Of a DNA stretch of 61,489 bases, positions 43,948 through 52,759 are shown in pieces; the stretch's first letter is position 1, and each line of letters begins with the position of its first letter. The stretch is from Hyphomicrobiales bacterium (GTDB taxonomy: Bacteria > Pseudomonadota > Alphaproteobacteria > Rhizobiales > HXMU1428-3). Both the position numbers and the translations under genes were made by a program. The notes under the pieces were generated by a model. The model saw nothing but the letters and a program-made list of their open reading frames with translations, ran no database searches and had not been told where the DNA came from. The stretch is taken from NCBI GenBank assembly GCA_017640685.1, contig JAEPQF010000003.1, forward strand, positions 1 to 61,489. Reading direction: 5' to 3'.

Positions 43948-44928
43948 TTACTTCTGTTTCAGTAAAGTTTCTAATCGTGCAGTTAAGCTATTTTCAGGTG
44001 CATCTCCCTCTTTGTCAGATGAAGGAGAGGTTGGGTTGATTTCCTCAGCCCGTTCTTTCTCAGCCTTTTTGATGAAAACAGGTTTCTTATCATCAAACTC
44101 AAAATCAAGCGGCAATTGACTTTCTTCATCATCCTCAAGGGGATGAGAATGCGGGATATTATGAAACTGACTACGATAAACAGCTGTTTGTTCTTGCATA
44201 AGAGTGAGAGCAATATTTTGCATTTCAGACCGCAAGAGATCTGTTTCATTTTTCTCACGTTTTTGAATTTCAATAAGGCGTGCTTTCAGTTTTGCCGTTT
44301 CATTTAAAAGGTCAAGGTTCTCTTCATGAATGCTCTCGGCATTTTCAATGATGGTGCGTCTTGGCGCTTCAGTTGCCTGAACTTCTTGCCCCAAATCTTG
44401 CCTCATCTGCTCAATGTCTTCTTGGTAATGATAAAGCCCCTCATCACCATCATCATGATAACCATGCACCCCATGAAGTTTAAGCGCCTGAATTTCACGT
44501 TCGCGCTCAACCAGAACTGTCATTAGGCGGTTTGCACGATCTTCTAAGAGAGGCACTTTGCGATCAATATTTTGCAATAAGACAATATTCTGGCTGGTCT
44601 TTTCAGCAAGTTCTTGTTTGAGGTTTACAATTTGATTGTTTAACTCGTGAATATTGAGCTCGCGGCGGTTAATCTCAATGAGCTGCCGGGCATTTATCTG
44701 TTCAGCTTGTTCAAGTTTACTTTCAAGCCGGTGAGCTTTAATGGCATGTTCCGCCCGCAATTGATCACGCGACGCTTTAATTTCAAACTCATTTAATGGC
44801 AAAGTCGCGATTAACTGTTGTTTCGTTACAATTGAAGAACGCGCCCAAATGAGAGGCGCGACAGCAATTCCAACTAGGGCAGTAAAAAATATGCCCAATG
44901 AAAAAAACATAATGCCTTCGATAAGCAT
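43948..44928 (-). CDS. Membrane-anchored coiled-coil protein
   Basis: An N-terminal membrane segment (residues 4-28) is followed by long coiled-coil stretches (about residues 55-150 and 195-250), a His/Asp-rich insert VHGYHDDGDEGLYHYQ, and a disordered acidic tail ending ARLETLLKQK. Proteins of this form appear in many Rhizobiales without an assigned role. The cytoplasmic coiled coil could scaffold envelope or division proteins. It converges on the small membrane-protein gene. Confidence 0.65.
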   Translation of the reverse strand: MLIEGIMFFSLGIFFTALVGIAVAPLIWARSSIVTKQQLIATLPLNEFEIKASRDQLRAEHAIKAHRLESKLEQAEQINARQLIEINRRELNIHELNNQIVNLKQELAEKTSQNIVLLQNIDRKVPLLEDRANRLMTVLVEREREIQALKLHGVHGYHDDGDEGLYHYQEDIEQMRQDLGQEVQATEAPRRTIIENAESIHEENLDLLNETAKLKARLIEIQKREKNETDLLRSEMQNIALTLMQEQTAVYRSQFHNIPHSHPLEDDEESQLPLDFEFDDKKPVFIKKAEKERAEEINPTSPSSDKEGDAPENSLTARLETLLKQK

Positions 44929-45153
44929 GTTTGATTAATCGCCCAGCTCAGATGTGAAAGAAATGCTAGAAAAGTACCCTAAAGCGATAATTTCCAGATT
45001 ATTCTTAAACAAGATTTACAAAACTAAATGTGATGAATAACGCAATTCACCTATGAGCGTCTATCATATTGGTTCCACCAATAGCTACGCAACAAGAATT
45101 TAACTAAAAAAGAGACTTATAGCCATCTTTTGCCAGTCAATAGATAGCTCTAA

Positions 45154-45194
45154 AGAGCCATATAAATTTCTTTAAAGAACAGAAATATGGCTCT
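45154..45194 (-). terminator. Hairpin after eipA
   Basis: AGAGCCATA...ATTTCT (45154-45171) pairs with AGAAATATGGCTCT (45181-45194), leaving a small bulge. It lies 18 bases beyond the eipA stop on the minus strand. The T-run is poor, so termination is only likely. Confidence 0.4.
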
Positions 45195-45212
45195 GAGATG
45201 AAGTATACGGAA

Positions 45213-46043
45213 TTAAAATGGATTCCATGTTGGCCGGCGGGTGAATTTTAAATACCCAACATTAGCGCCAAGGCGTAAACCAACACCAGCCACAATTGGT
45301 GCCATAGTCACATGATCTCGCTTAAGAACAGTCATGCCAACACCACCAACAAAGTAAGCTGAACCTGAAATACCACCAAAACGAGAATAAACATCACGTG
45401 GTGCATAAAGGTTGTAAACAAGGATCATAGTTTTAGCGCCTGAAGCCCCAAGGTCATAACCAACCGATGGACCCTGCCAGTAAACTCTGTGCCGACCAGC
45501 GCTTTTGGTGTGTAAAATACCTTCACCATATCGAAGACCAGCAACAAAAGCACCACCAGCCTCTTCTCCTAAGATGTAACCATTCGGACGCCCTTGGCTT
45601 TTAAAGGCGTGTTCAATTACTTTGGCAAGGCCAACGGAAACAGAGCCAAAAAATTCATGACCAGCACGGCTAATTTCATTTGAAGAATATTCACTGTCAG
45701 TGACATGTCCCTGCTGTCTTTGTTGATCATAGCTGCGAGGTTGATCGCCATAATGATCTGATGGACGACGATTATAAGTACGGGGCGCATAATCACGAGG
45801 CGGTGTATAGTCTCTCGGCGGCGTATAATCACGAGGTGGCGTATAATCTCTTGGAGCGTCCGGCGTTATACGACGCGGACTTTCAACTGATTGATCAGGA
45901 ATGTAACCACGATCTGATTGGGCAAGGATAAAAGGTTTGGTCAGTGGTTTAAAATTGTCTTTAGCAACCGCTATAGCTGGTGATACCCCCAACAAACCAC
46001 CTAAAATAAGAGCAAATAAAGCTGAATGACGAATGACGTGCAT
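45213..46043 (-). CDS. eipA: EipA-like envelope protein (DUF1134)
   Basis: A signal peptide covers about residues 1-27. It is followed by a low-complexity linker with four near-identical PRDYTP units (about residues 65-90), a Pro/Arg/Tyr-rich stretch, and a DUF1134 domain from about residue 125 (FFGSVSVGLAKVIEHAF, YILGEEAGGAFVAGLRYGEG, GYDLGASGAKTMILVYNL). The Brucella member, EipA, is a small periplasmic beta-barrel needed for envelope integrity. The DUF1134 match is clear; use of the symbol assumes orthology. The divergent YHS-like gene shares its upstream region. Confidence 0.88.
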   Translation of the reverse strand: MHVIRHSALFALILGGLLGVSPAIAVAKDNFKPLTKPFILAQSDRGYIPDQSVESPRRITPDAPRDYTPPRDYTPPRDYTPPRDYAPRTYNRRPSDHYGDQPRSYDQQRQQGHVTDSEYSSNEISRAGHEFFGSVSVGLAKVIEHAFKSQGRPNGYILGEEAGGAFVAGLRYGEGILHTKSAGRHRVYWQGPSVGYDLGASGAKTMILVYNLYAPRDVYSRFGGISGSAYFVGGVGMTVLKRDHVTMAPIVAGVGLRLGANVGYLKFTRRPTWNPF

Positions 46044-46344
46044 AAGTTCTAACCTTTTAACAAGTGCGCATTTCTCGACGAAAATAAAATGATTGAATGA
46101 TTAACTATCTATCGAATCAAACGAACAAATCATTAAAGCGAAACAAATATTTCAATAAAAAATGGCAATTCTGGGCTCAAAGCAATGATTTAGTACAAGC
46201 TTGAGAATTAATGTGGCCACAGGAGGGGGGGAAGTGAAAGTTCAAAAGAATGGCATTAGATTTATTGAAGCACTCTCTTTAGAGGAAATAGTAAGTTTTT
46301 AGCGTTAAGCTACTCTCTTAAGGTTTTAATAGAGAGACTGTTAA
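46044..46344. promoter_or_regulatory. Divergent promoter region of eipA and YHS-like gene
   Basis: This 301-base AT-rich gap separates two envelope genes. It has TTAA half-sites (for example TTAAGCTACTCTCTTAA at spacing nine) but no exact CtrA box. A GGAGGGGGGG run at 46222 precedes only a short ORF. I see no gene or repeat copy here. Confidence 0.4.
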
Positions 46345-46986
46345 ATGTTGTTTGCTTTAAAGTTCAAAAAAATCATAGTCTTGGTGAGTTCTTTGATCGT
46401 TTCTTCTTTTTTGTTTTCCGGAGGAGCTTTTGCTCAATCTGCCAAAAAGGCAGAAGAAAAACCACAAGAAAAGTCTGAGCCAAAAGGTGAAAATAAAAAG
46501 AAAGAAAAATCACCCAACATCACTAAAAAGCAAAAACAATCTGACCTTGAAAAAAAATTAAGTGAACTAGATAATCTCTATGTCCCAATTCATTGGTCTG
46601 ATTATGCAACAGGCTTAGCCATTGGTGGCTATGACCCTCTTTCTTATTTTATCAGTGAAAAAAGCGAAGCGGGAGATGAACGGTTTCAATATCTCTGGCA
46701 TGGCGTGACATGGCAATTCACTTCAAATGCAAACTTGCTTGCCTTTAAGAGAACACCATCCGTTTATGCCCCGCGCTATGCAGGCTATGATGCTTATGCA
46801 ATATCAAAAGGCATTTTATCCCAAGGGCTTCCTTCAATTTGGGTGATAAAACAAGGGAAGTTATATTTGTTTCACAATCAGGTAAACAGGTATCTCTGGC
46901 AGGAAAACAGAAGTGCGCTAAATAAAAAAATAGAAGAAAACTGGCAGGAACTATCACTCGAAATCCCAAGATTCAAAGTGTTTTAA
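46345..46986 (+). CDS. Secreted YHS-domain-like protein lacking the cysteine
   Basis: A signal peptide (residues 1-30) precedes a Lys/Glu/Gln-rich linker to about residue 80. The rest follows the YHS pattern: AIGGYDPLSYFISEKSEAGD, YLWHGVTWQFTSNANLLAF and YAPRYAGYDAYAISKG. The YHS proteins of this type usually have Cys where this one has Asp (GYDAYA in place of GYCAYA), so metal binding is doubtful. It is exported; periplasmic function is unknown. It is divergent from eipA. Confidence 0.75.
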   Translation: MLFALKFKKIIVLVSSLIVSSFLFSGGAFAQSAKKAEEKPQEKSEPKGENKKKEKSPNITKKQKQSDLEKKLSELDNLYVPIHWSDYATGLAIGGYDPLSYFISEKSEAGDERFQYLWHGVTWQFTSNANLLAFKRTPSVYAPRYAGYDAYAISKGILSQGLPSIWVIKQGKLYLFHNQVNRYLWQENRSALNKKIEENWQELSLEIPRFKVF

Positions 46987-47033
46987 AGAAACTGCCAATT
47001 GTTTTTACAGCTCAAAAACTCTAGCGGAAAATA

Positions 47034-47876
47034 TTAGAATTTTATCCGACTAAAAGCTGTTTTTGAACTAGCAATAAAATGCCCATTCAAATAGTTCTGA
47101 TCATATTTCCCATAAAGAAAAGGCGCACCATTCTCTTTAACAAGTATCCCACCTGCAGAGCTAAGCACGGCGTGCCCGGCCGCTGTATCCCACTCCATAG
47201 TAGGACCAAAACGCGGATAAATGTCGGCAAGCCCCCGCGCAAGTTGACAAAACTTCAAACTTGAACCAGCTGCAATTTGATCGACGACATTGTTTTTCTT
47301 TAAAAAGTCAGCAGTGGTTTCATCCGGATGCGAACGACTGACAACGCCAACAGCCCCATTTTTCGGCCAGTCTCTTACGGTAATTTCAGTAAAACGAGCT
47401 GGATCAAAAGTCTTCTCATCTAGTTTGAGCTGATCAAGTTGATTGGAAAATTTCAGATACCCTGCTTTTTCCTTAGATAAAGTGATGAAGAGTTCACCAA
47501 GCGCAGGGGTCAGAACTAAGCCATAATAGGGCTGATTATTGACGATCAATGCAATATTAACAGTAAACTCATCTCTCTTATTGATAAATTCTTTTGTGCC
47601 ATCTAACGGGTCAACAAGAAAAAACATCTCATCAGCTTCAGGAATATGCCCCGCCGCACACATCTCTTCCGCCACAATCGTAATATGTGGCCAACAAGAT
47701 GTTAATTTCTCAATTATAAGTTTTTCTGCAGCCTGGTCGGCTAAAGTCACAGGGCTGTCGTCTTTTTTTGTCTCAACTTCTAAATCAGAGCGGTAATAGG
47801 TCAAAATAAGTTCACCAACCTCAATTCCTAGCGGAACAAGTATTGAATTTAAGTCATTATAACTTGGAGGAGACAT
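47034..47876 (-). CDS. cysQ: 3'(2'),5'-bisphosphate nucleotidase CysQ
   Basis: This inositol-monophosphatase-fold enzyme has the DSPVTLADQAAE motif, VAEEM, FFLVDPLDGTKEFI (the metal-binding D-P-L-D-G-T) and EWDTAAGHAVL. It removes a phosphate from PAP formed during sulfate assimilation, and in many bacteria also handles other substrates. The ORF continues 40 codons upstream through a hydrophobic stretch, but the ATG at 47876 fits the family start (MSPPSYNDLNSILVP). The gene stands alone. Confidence 0.9.
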   Translation of the reverse strand: MSPPSYNDLNSILVPLGIEVGELILTYYRSDLEVETKKDDSPVTLADQAAEKLIIEKLTSCWPHITIVAEEMCAAGHIPEADEMFFLVDPLDGTKEFINKRDEFTVNIALIVNNQPYYGLVLTPALGELFITLSKEKAGYLKFSNQLDQLKLDEKTFDPARFTEITVRDWPKNGAVGVVSRSHPDETTADFLKKNNVVDQIAAGSSLKFCQLARGLADIYPRFGPTMEWDTAAGHAVLSSAGGILVKENGAPFLYGKYDQNYLNGHFIASSKTAFSRIKF

Positions 47877-48233
47877 AGTATTAGCGACCGATATTAAATT
47901 GTAGTGCGTTACGCATGGTTTAACTGCAACAAAGCAGAGAAAAACAGCAGTGAACATAAGCTTATTAATCTGAAAAACAAGACATATTCCAATCAAAAGG
48001 AAAACTCATAGAAAAAAAGCACTTGAGTGCCCTTAAGACCCTTAAACAAGTAACTTTCATCATTCTTAAATGAATTACATGGACAAAAAAATCTAGCCCC
48101 TAGAACATCTTCAGCCAAACCGGTATTCTTCAAACAAAGAAATGATTCGCTAAAAGCTTAGACGCTTGAACAGCGAATTTCAGTCAAATCAGGTGTTTTT
48201 GTAAATTATTGATATTCAGACAGTTTAATTTAG

Positions 48234-48248
48234 TTAACGGGGACTTAA
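48234..48248 (+). promoter_or_regulatory. CtrA box (TTAA-N7-TTAA) at chpT start
   Basis: TTAACGGGGACTTAA matches the consensus exactly with a 7-base spacer. It lies 4-18 bases before the chpT ATG and covers the GGGGAC that would act as ribosome site. A second TTAA (48226-48229) precedes it. Confidence 0.55.
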
Positions 48249-48251
48249 AAA

Positions 48252-48884
48252 ATGAGTGTAGACAAAGAAATTACAGATCTGGAATTAGCTGCGTTGGTTT
48301 CAAGTCGGATTTGCCACGATGTGGTCGGCCCCGTTGGCGCTATTTTTAACGGACTTGAAGTTTTAGAAGACGATGATGACGAACAAGTTAAACAATATGC
48401 AATGGATGTCATCCGCCGTAATACCAAAAACGCCTGGGCACGTCTTGAATTTGCAAGATTAGCATTTGGCGCAGCTGGGTCAGCTGGAACTGATATCCCT
48501 TTTAATAAAATCCAAGACTTGGCAAATGCAATTCTTGAAGAAAAACATAGTGTTGAATGGAGTAGTGAGCATGATTTTATGCCAAAAGGCTATGCCAAAC
48601 TAATCCTCAACCTAGTTGTTGTAGCAGTTGCTGCCATTCCAAGAGGCGGTGTAATCGAGTTTAATGTGTCTGGAGATGTTGAAAAGCCTGTTATTAAAAT
48701 TTCTGCCAAAGGTGATGGGGCAAGATTACCAGAACGGGTGCCAGGGATTTTGAATGGCGAATCAAATGACCCTATCGATGCCTTGGTAATTCAGCCCTAC
48801 TATACATATAGACTGCTCAAAAACGGTAATTTATCAATAAATATAGATTTCAGTGAAAATGAAGTGAGTTTTTTAGTCTCATAA
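48252..48884 (+). CDS. chpT: Histidine phosphotransferase ChpT
   Basis: The dimerising helix carries SSRICHDVVGPVGAIFNGLEVL with the phosphorylated histidine at residue 22; the second half is a HATPase-like fold that does not bind ATP, ending FSENEVSFLVS. At 210 residues it matches the ChpT family, which passes phosphate from CckA to CtrA and CpdR. It is the first gene of the block with che genes and ctrA in the window. An exact CtrA box at its start suggests feedback. Confidence 0.9.
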   Translation: MSVDKEITDLELAALVSSRICHDVVGPVGAIFNGLEVLEDDDDEQVKQYAMDVIRRNTKNAWARLEFARLAFGAAGSAGTDIPFNKIQDLANAILEEKHSVEWSSEHDFMPKGYAKLILNLVVVAVAAIPRGGVIEFNVSGDVEKPVIKISAKGDGARLPERVPGILNGESNDPIDALVIQPYYTYRLLKNGNLSINIDFSENEVSFLVS

Positions 48885-49043
48885 ATAGATAAAAATGAAA
48901 TTATCTTCAAAAACATGAGCGGTTCACGGCATTTCTTTCAGTTAAATTTAACTCTTTCTCTCCAATATTAACTTTAGGGCCAGTGATTCTCTCGGCCAAG
49001 GGGTAATATAGCTAGCAGGGCTTTGGGGAAAAGGATACAAGCG

Positions 49044-51842
49044 ATGGACGATCTCCTAAGCGAATTTCTAACGGAAACAGCTGAAAGTTTAGATGTCGTT
49101 GACGTAGAACTCGTTAAATTTGAACAAGAACCAACAAACAGCGGAATTTTAGATAATATCTTTCGTCTGGTGCACACCATTAAAGGAACATGCGGGTTCC
49201 TTGGGTTACCAAGACTGGAAGCATTAGCTCATTCAGCTGAAACGCTAATGGGGAAATATAGAGATGGCGCGACCCCAACTTCTGAAGGCGTGTCGCTTAT
49301 TCTCGAAACTATTGATCGTCTTAAAGAAATTCTCGAGCAATTAGAACAAGAAGGCGCAGAACCAGATGGCGCTGATCAAGATCTAATTGAACAGCTTGAC
49401 GCTATGTCAGCCATAGCAATGAACGCTATGAACGGCGAAGGTGGTGAAACACCAGCTGAAGCTCCAGCTCCCGTTTCCCACGAATTAGAGCGTGAGTTAA
49501 AACCAGGTGAAGTCTCTCTAGATGAATTAGAAGCAGCTTTCCAAAATGCTCCGGGTCCAGATGATATGGGCGCTGAGAGCGCATCACTTGATGAAGCGCC
49601 AGCAGTTAGTGTTGAAGCTGAAGCGCCAGTTCAAGCTGAAACACCAACACCAGCTGAACCCCCAGCCCCAGCCGCGAAAGTTCCAGCTGCTCCAGCCGCA
49701 AAACCAGCCGCTGCTCAAAAAGAAGATGCAAAACCAAAAGAAGGCGCCGCGGTTAAAGCGCAAACAATTCGCGTAAATGTTGAGACTTTAGAACAGCTTA
49801 TGACGATGGTGTCCGAGTTGGTGCTAACAAGAAACCAACTACTTGAAATGGTGCGCCGTCTTGATGATAGTGAATTTAAAGTTCCCCTACAGCGCCTGTC
49901 TAACGTAACAGCTGAGTTGCAAGAAGGGGTGATGAAAACTCGCATGCAACCAATTGGGAATGCATGGCAAAAATTACCACGTATCATTCGAGATCTATCC
50001 AAAGAATTGGATAAGAAAATTAATCTAGAGATGATCGGTGCTGAAACCGAACTTGATCGCCAAGTTTTAGAGCAAATCAAAGATCCTCTTACCCACATGG
50101 TACGTAACTCTGCTGACCACGGTTTGGAAACAACAGAAGGTCGCCTTGCTGCTGGTAAATCGGAAGTCGGTAACGTAACCCTAAGCGCGTATCATGAAGG
50201 TGGTCACATCATCATCAAAATTGCTGATGATGGACAAGGTCTGCCAACTGATAAGATTAAATCAAAAGTCATCGCCAATGGTATCGCGACAGAAGCTGAA
50301 TTAGAAGAAATGTCAGAAAATCAAATTCACAAATTGATTTTCCATGCAGGCCTTTCAACAGCTGAAAAAGTGACAAACGTATCAGGCCGCGGTGTTGGAA
50401 TGGATGTAGTGCGCACCAATATTGAACTGATTGGCGGCACCGTTGATTTAACATCCGTTGCAGGCGAAGGCACAACATTTATCATTAAAATCCCGCTAAC
50501 ACTTGCAATCGTATCTGCTTTGATTGTTGAAGCGAGCGGACAGCGCTTTGCTATTCCTCAATTGGCAGTTCTTGAACTTGTTAAATCAAACGCAAATGCA
50601 GAACATCGCATTGAAATGATTAATGATTCACCTGTTTTAAGGTTGCGCAATAAATTACTACCCGTAATCAGTATGAGCAAGCTTCTCGGCCATTCTTCTG
50701 GAATAAAAACAGAAGAAGGTGAGGGGGAAGAAAATAATGGTGTTGACCAAAATGTCTTTGTAGTTGTCGTGCAAGTTGGCGGGCAAACATTCGGTATTGT
50801 TGTTGACGCCGTCTTCCACACTGAAGAAATTGTGGTGAAACCAATGTCATCTATGCTGAGAGAAATCACAATGTTCTCCGGTAATACCATTCTTGGTGAT
50901 GGTAGTGTGATCCTAATTGTTGATCCAAATGGCATAGCGCAAGCTGTTGCAAGAGATCATGGTGGTGCTCAGGAGAGCAACCATGTGGACGCAGCCGACG
51001 CAGCCGATTTAATTGGCAATGAAGAAAAAACAGCATTGCTGGTCTTTAAATCAGGCTCTGATGATCTCAAAGCCGTACCTCTCTCATTGGTCACAAGACT
51101 TGAAGAAGTTGATGTTGCTAATATTGAGAAATCAAACAACAGAGATCTGGTACAATATCGTGGCAAACTAATGCCGCTGATCTACATCGAGGATCATCTC
51201 ACACACAAAGATGAGGGCTTGCAGCCAATCTTGGTGTTTGCTGATGAAAGTCACTCTATGGGATTGGTTGTTGATGAAATTGTCGACATTGTTGAAGATC
51301 GTCTTACAATTGAAATCTCCTCAGAAAAAGACGGAATAGTTGGCTCTGCAGTGATTAAAGGTAAGGCCACAGAAGTCATCGATGTTGGTTACTACTTACC
51401 AAAAGCTTTTGATGATTGGCTAGAAAAACGAGACATTCCAAACCCTGTTCAAAGAGAATTAAAACTTCTCCTCGTTGATGATAGTGCCTTCTTCCGCAAT
51501 CTATTGTCACCATTATTGGCCTCAGCTGGCTACCGGGTAACTATGGTTGAATCAGCCACAGACGCTCTACAGCTGAAAGAAAATGGTGAAGTCTTTGATG
51601 TGATTGTCTCCGATATTGAAATGCCTGAAATGGATGGCATCACATTCGCTAGCACCCTTAAGGATGATAGCCAATGGGGACAAACACCAATCATTGCACT
51701 TTCATCGCACACAAATCCTGAAGTCATCGCCAGAGGGCGTGCAGCTGGCTTTAGAGATTATGTCGCAAAATTCGACCGTGAAGGTTTAATTGAATCAATC
51801 CGTGAATGTAAGCCAGTAAGTGAAAATGAGGCCGCAGCATGA
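49044..51842 (+). CDS. cheA: Hybrid chemotaxis histidine kinase CheA with two CheW-like domains and REC
   Basis: The domain order is HPt P1 (residues 1-105, FRLVHTIKGTCGFL with His44), a Pro/Ala-rich linker to about 235, P3 dimerisation and P4 ATPase (NSADHGLE, DDGQGL, GRGVGMDVV, TTFIIKIPLTLAI), two CheW-like domains (about 500-640 and 660-790), and a C-terminal receiver (LLVDDSAFFRN, VIVSDIEMPEMDG). It phosphorylates CheY/CheB and probably its own receiver. The ATG at 49044 follows AAAGGA; the longer ORF start at 49023 adds only seven residues. The stop overlaps cheW. Confidence 0.95.
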   Translation: MDDLLSEFLTETAESLDVVDVELVKFEQEPTNSGILDNIFRLVHTIKGTCGFLGLPRLEALAHSAETLMGKYRDGATPTSEGVSLILETIDRLKEILEQLEQEGAEPDGADQDLIEQLDAMSAIAMNAMNGEGGETPAEAPAPVSHELERELKPGEVSLDELEAAFQNAPGPDDMGAESASLDEAPAVSVEAEAPVQAETPTPAEPPAPAAKVPAAPAAKPAAAQKEDAKPKEGAAVKAQTIRVNVETLEQLMTMVSELVLTRNQLLEMVRRLDDSEFKVPLQRLSNVTAELQEGVMKTRMQPIGNAWQKLPRIIRDLSKELDKKINLEMIGAETELDRQVLEQIKDPLTHMVRNSADHGLETTEGRLAAGKSEVGNVTLSAYHEGGHIIIKIADDGQGLPTDKIKSKVIANGIATEAELEEMSENQIHKLIFHAGLSTAEKVTNVSGRGVGMDVVRTNIELIGGTVDLTSVAGEGTTFIIKIPLTLAIVSALIVEASGQRFAIPQLAVLELVKSNANAEHRIEMINDSPVLRLRNKLLPVISMSKLLGHSSGIKTEEGEGEENNGVDQNVFVVVVQVGGQTFGIVVDAVFHTEEIVVKPMSSMLREITMFSGNTILGDGSVILIVDPNGIAQAVARDHGGAQESNHVDAADAADLIGNEEKTALLVFKSGSDDLKAVPLSLVTRLEEVDVANIEKSNNRDLVQYRGKLMPLIYIEDHLTHKDEGLQPILVFADESHSMGLVVDEIVDIVEDRLTIEISSEKDGIVGSAVIKGKATEVIDVGYYLPKAFDDWLEKRDIPNPVQRELKLLLVDDSAFFRNLLSPLLASAGYRVTMVESATDALQLKENGEVFDVIVSDIEMPEMDGITFASTLKDDSQWGQTPIIALSSHTNPEVIARGRAAGFRDYVAKFDREGLIESIRECKPVSENEAAA

Positions 51843-52318
51843 CTGAAGTGAGTAACGAAAACAAAGAAGTTGGTGCAACAAAAGAATTTGTTACCGTCCA
51901 TATTGACGGTCAACTTTTCGGTCTACCAATAGAACAGGTTGAAGATGTTTTTATGCCTGACGCTATTACAGAAGTCCCTCTTTCAAATCCTCAAGTTGCT
52001 GGTGTTTTAAATCTACGCGGACGGATCGTGACAGCAATTGACATGCGAAAAAGACTAGGTCTACCTCCTCGTAGTGATGGTGGCACACCAATGGCTGTTG
52101 GCATCGAGCATCAACAAGAATCATACGGTCTCATCATTGACCGCGTTGGTGAAGTTCTACGCTTAGGCCGCAGAACATTTGAAAAAAATCCGGCAAATTT
52201 GGATGTGCGCTGGAGTTCAATCTCAGCTGGTGTTCATCGTCTGGATGGGCAATTGCTCGTTCTATTAGATGTTGAACGAATTTTGGACATAACAGGTGAA
52301 AAATCAAATGCAGCTTAA
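51839..52318 (+). CDS. cheW: Chemotaxis coupling protein CheW
   Basis: This 159-residue protein has the CheW beta-barrel pattern: FVTVHIDGQLFGLPIEQVEDVF, VAGVLNLRGRIVTAIDMRKRLGL and YGLIIDRVGEVLRL. It couples receptors to CheA. ATGA overlap with cheA gives translational coupling. No receptor (MCP) gene is in the window, so the receptors are encoded elsewhere. Confidence 0.95.
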   Translation: MTEVSNENKEVGATKEFVTVHIDGQLFGLPIEQVEDVFMPDAITEVPLSNPQVAGVLNLRGRIVTAIDMRKRLGLPPRSDGGTPMAVGIEHQQESYGLIIDRVGEVLRLGRRTFEKNPANLDVRWSSISAGVHRLDGQLLVLLDVERILDITGEKSNAA

Positions 52319-52368
52319 CTCATTCTTGGGAATGAACTGAGCTAAGGGCAAATAAAGGATAGAAAATA

Positions 52369-52740
52369 ATGAAGCAGTGCTTAGTAGTAGATGATTCAAG
52401 TGTGATCCGCAAAGTAGCACGTAGAATCATGGAAGAAGTGAATTTTGAAGTAGCTGAGGCTGAGAATGGCCAAGAAGCACTTGATAAATGCCGTCAAAAT
52501 TTACCAGATGTAATTCTGCTTGATTGGAATATGCCAGTTATGGATGGTTTGGAATTCTTAAAAGAGCTAAGAAAAGATCCATGCGGTGAAGCACCAAAAG
52601 TAATTTTCTGCACAACTGAAAATGATATGGACCATATCACGCAAGCCATTTCAGCTGGCGCCAATGAATACATTATGAAGCCTTTTGATAAGGAAATAAT
52701 TCTCTCTAAATTAAAAGAAGTTTCGTTGCTAGACGCTTAA
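52369..52740 (+). CDS. cheY: Single-domain response regulator CheY
   Basis: The 123-residue receiver has the acidic pair VVDDSSVIRKV, the phosphorylated aspartate in VILLDWNMPVMDG, the Thr in FCTTEND and the Lys in IMKPFDKE. It probably binds the flagellar switch. It follows cheW by 50 bases with AAAGGA ahead of the ATG. It could alternatively be a phosphate sink, since the cluster also has the CheA receiver. Confidence 0.93.
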   Translation: MKQCLVVDDSSVIRKVARRIMEEVNFEVAEAENGQEALDKCRQNLPDVILLDWNMPVMDGLEFLKELRKDPCGEAPKVIFCTTENDMDHITQAISAGANEYIMKPFDKEIILSKLKEVSLLDA

Positions 52741-52759
52741 ATTTGGATTGAGGCTTAAT

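Noticed and set aside
48941-48976. TTAA-rich stretch before cheA as a CtrA box
   Set aside because: The TTAA words are spaced 3 and 16 bases apart, not 7, so only half-sites are present.
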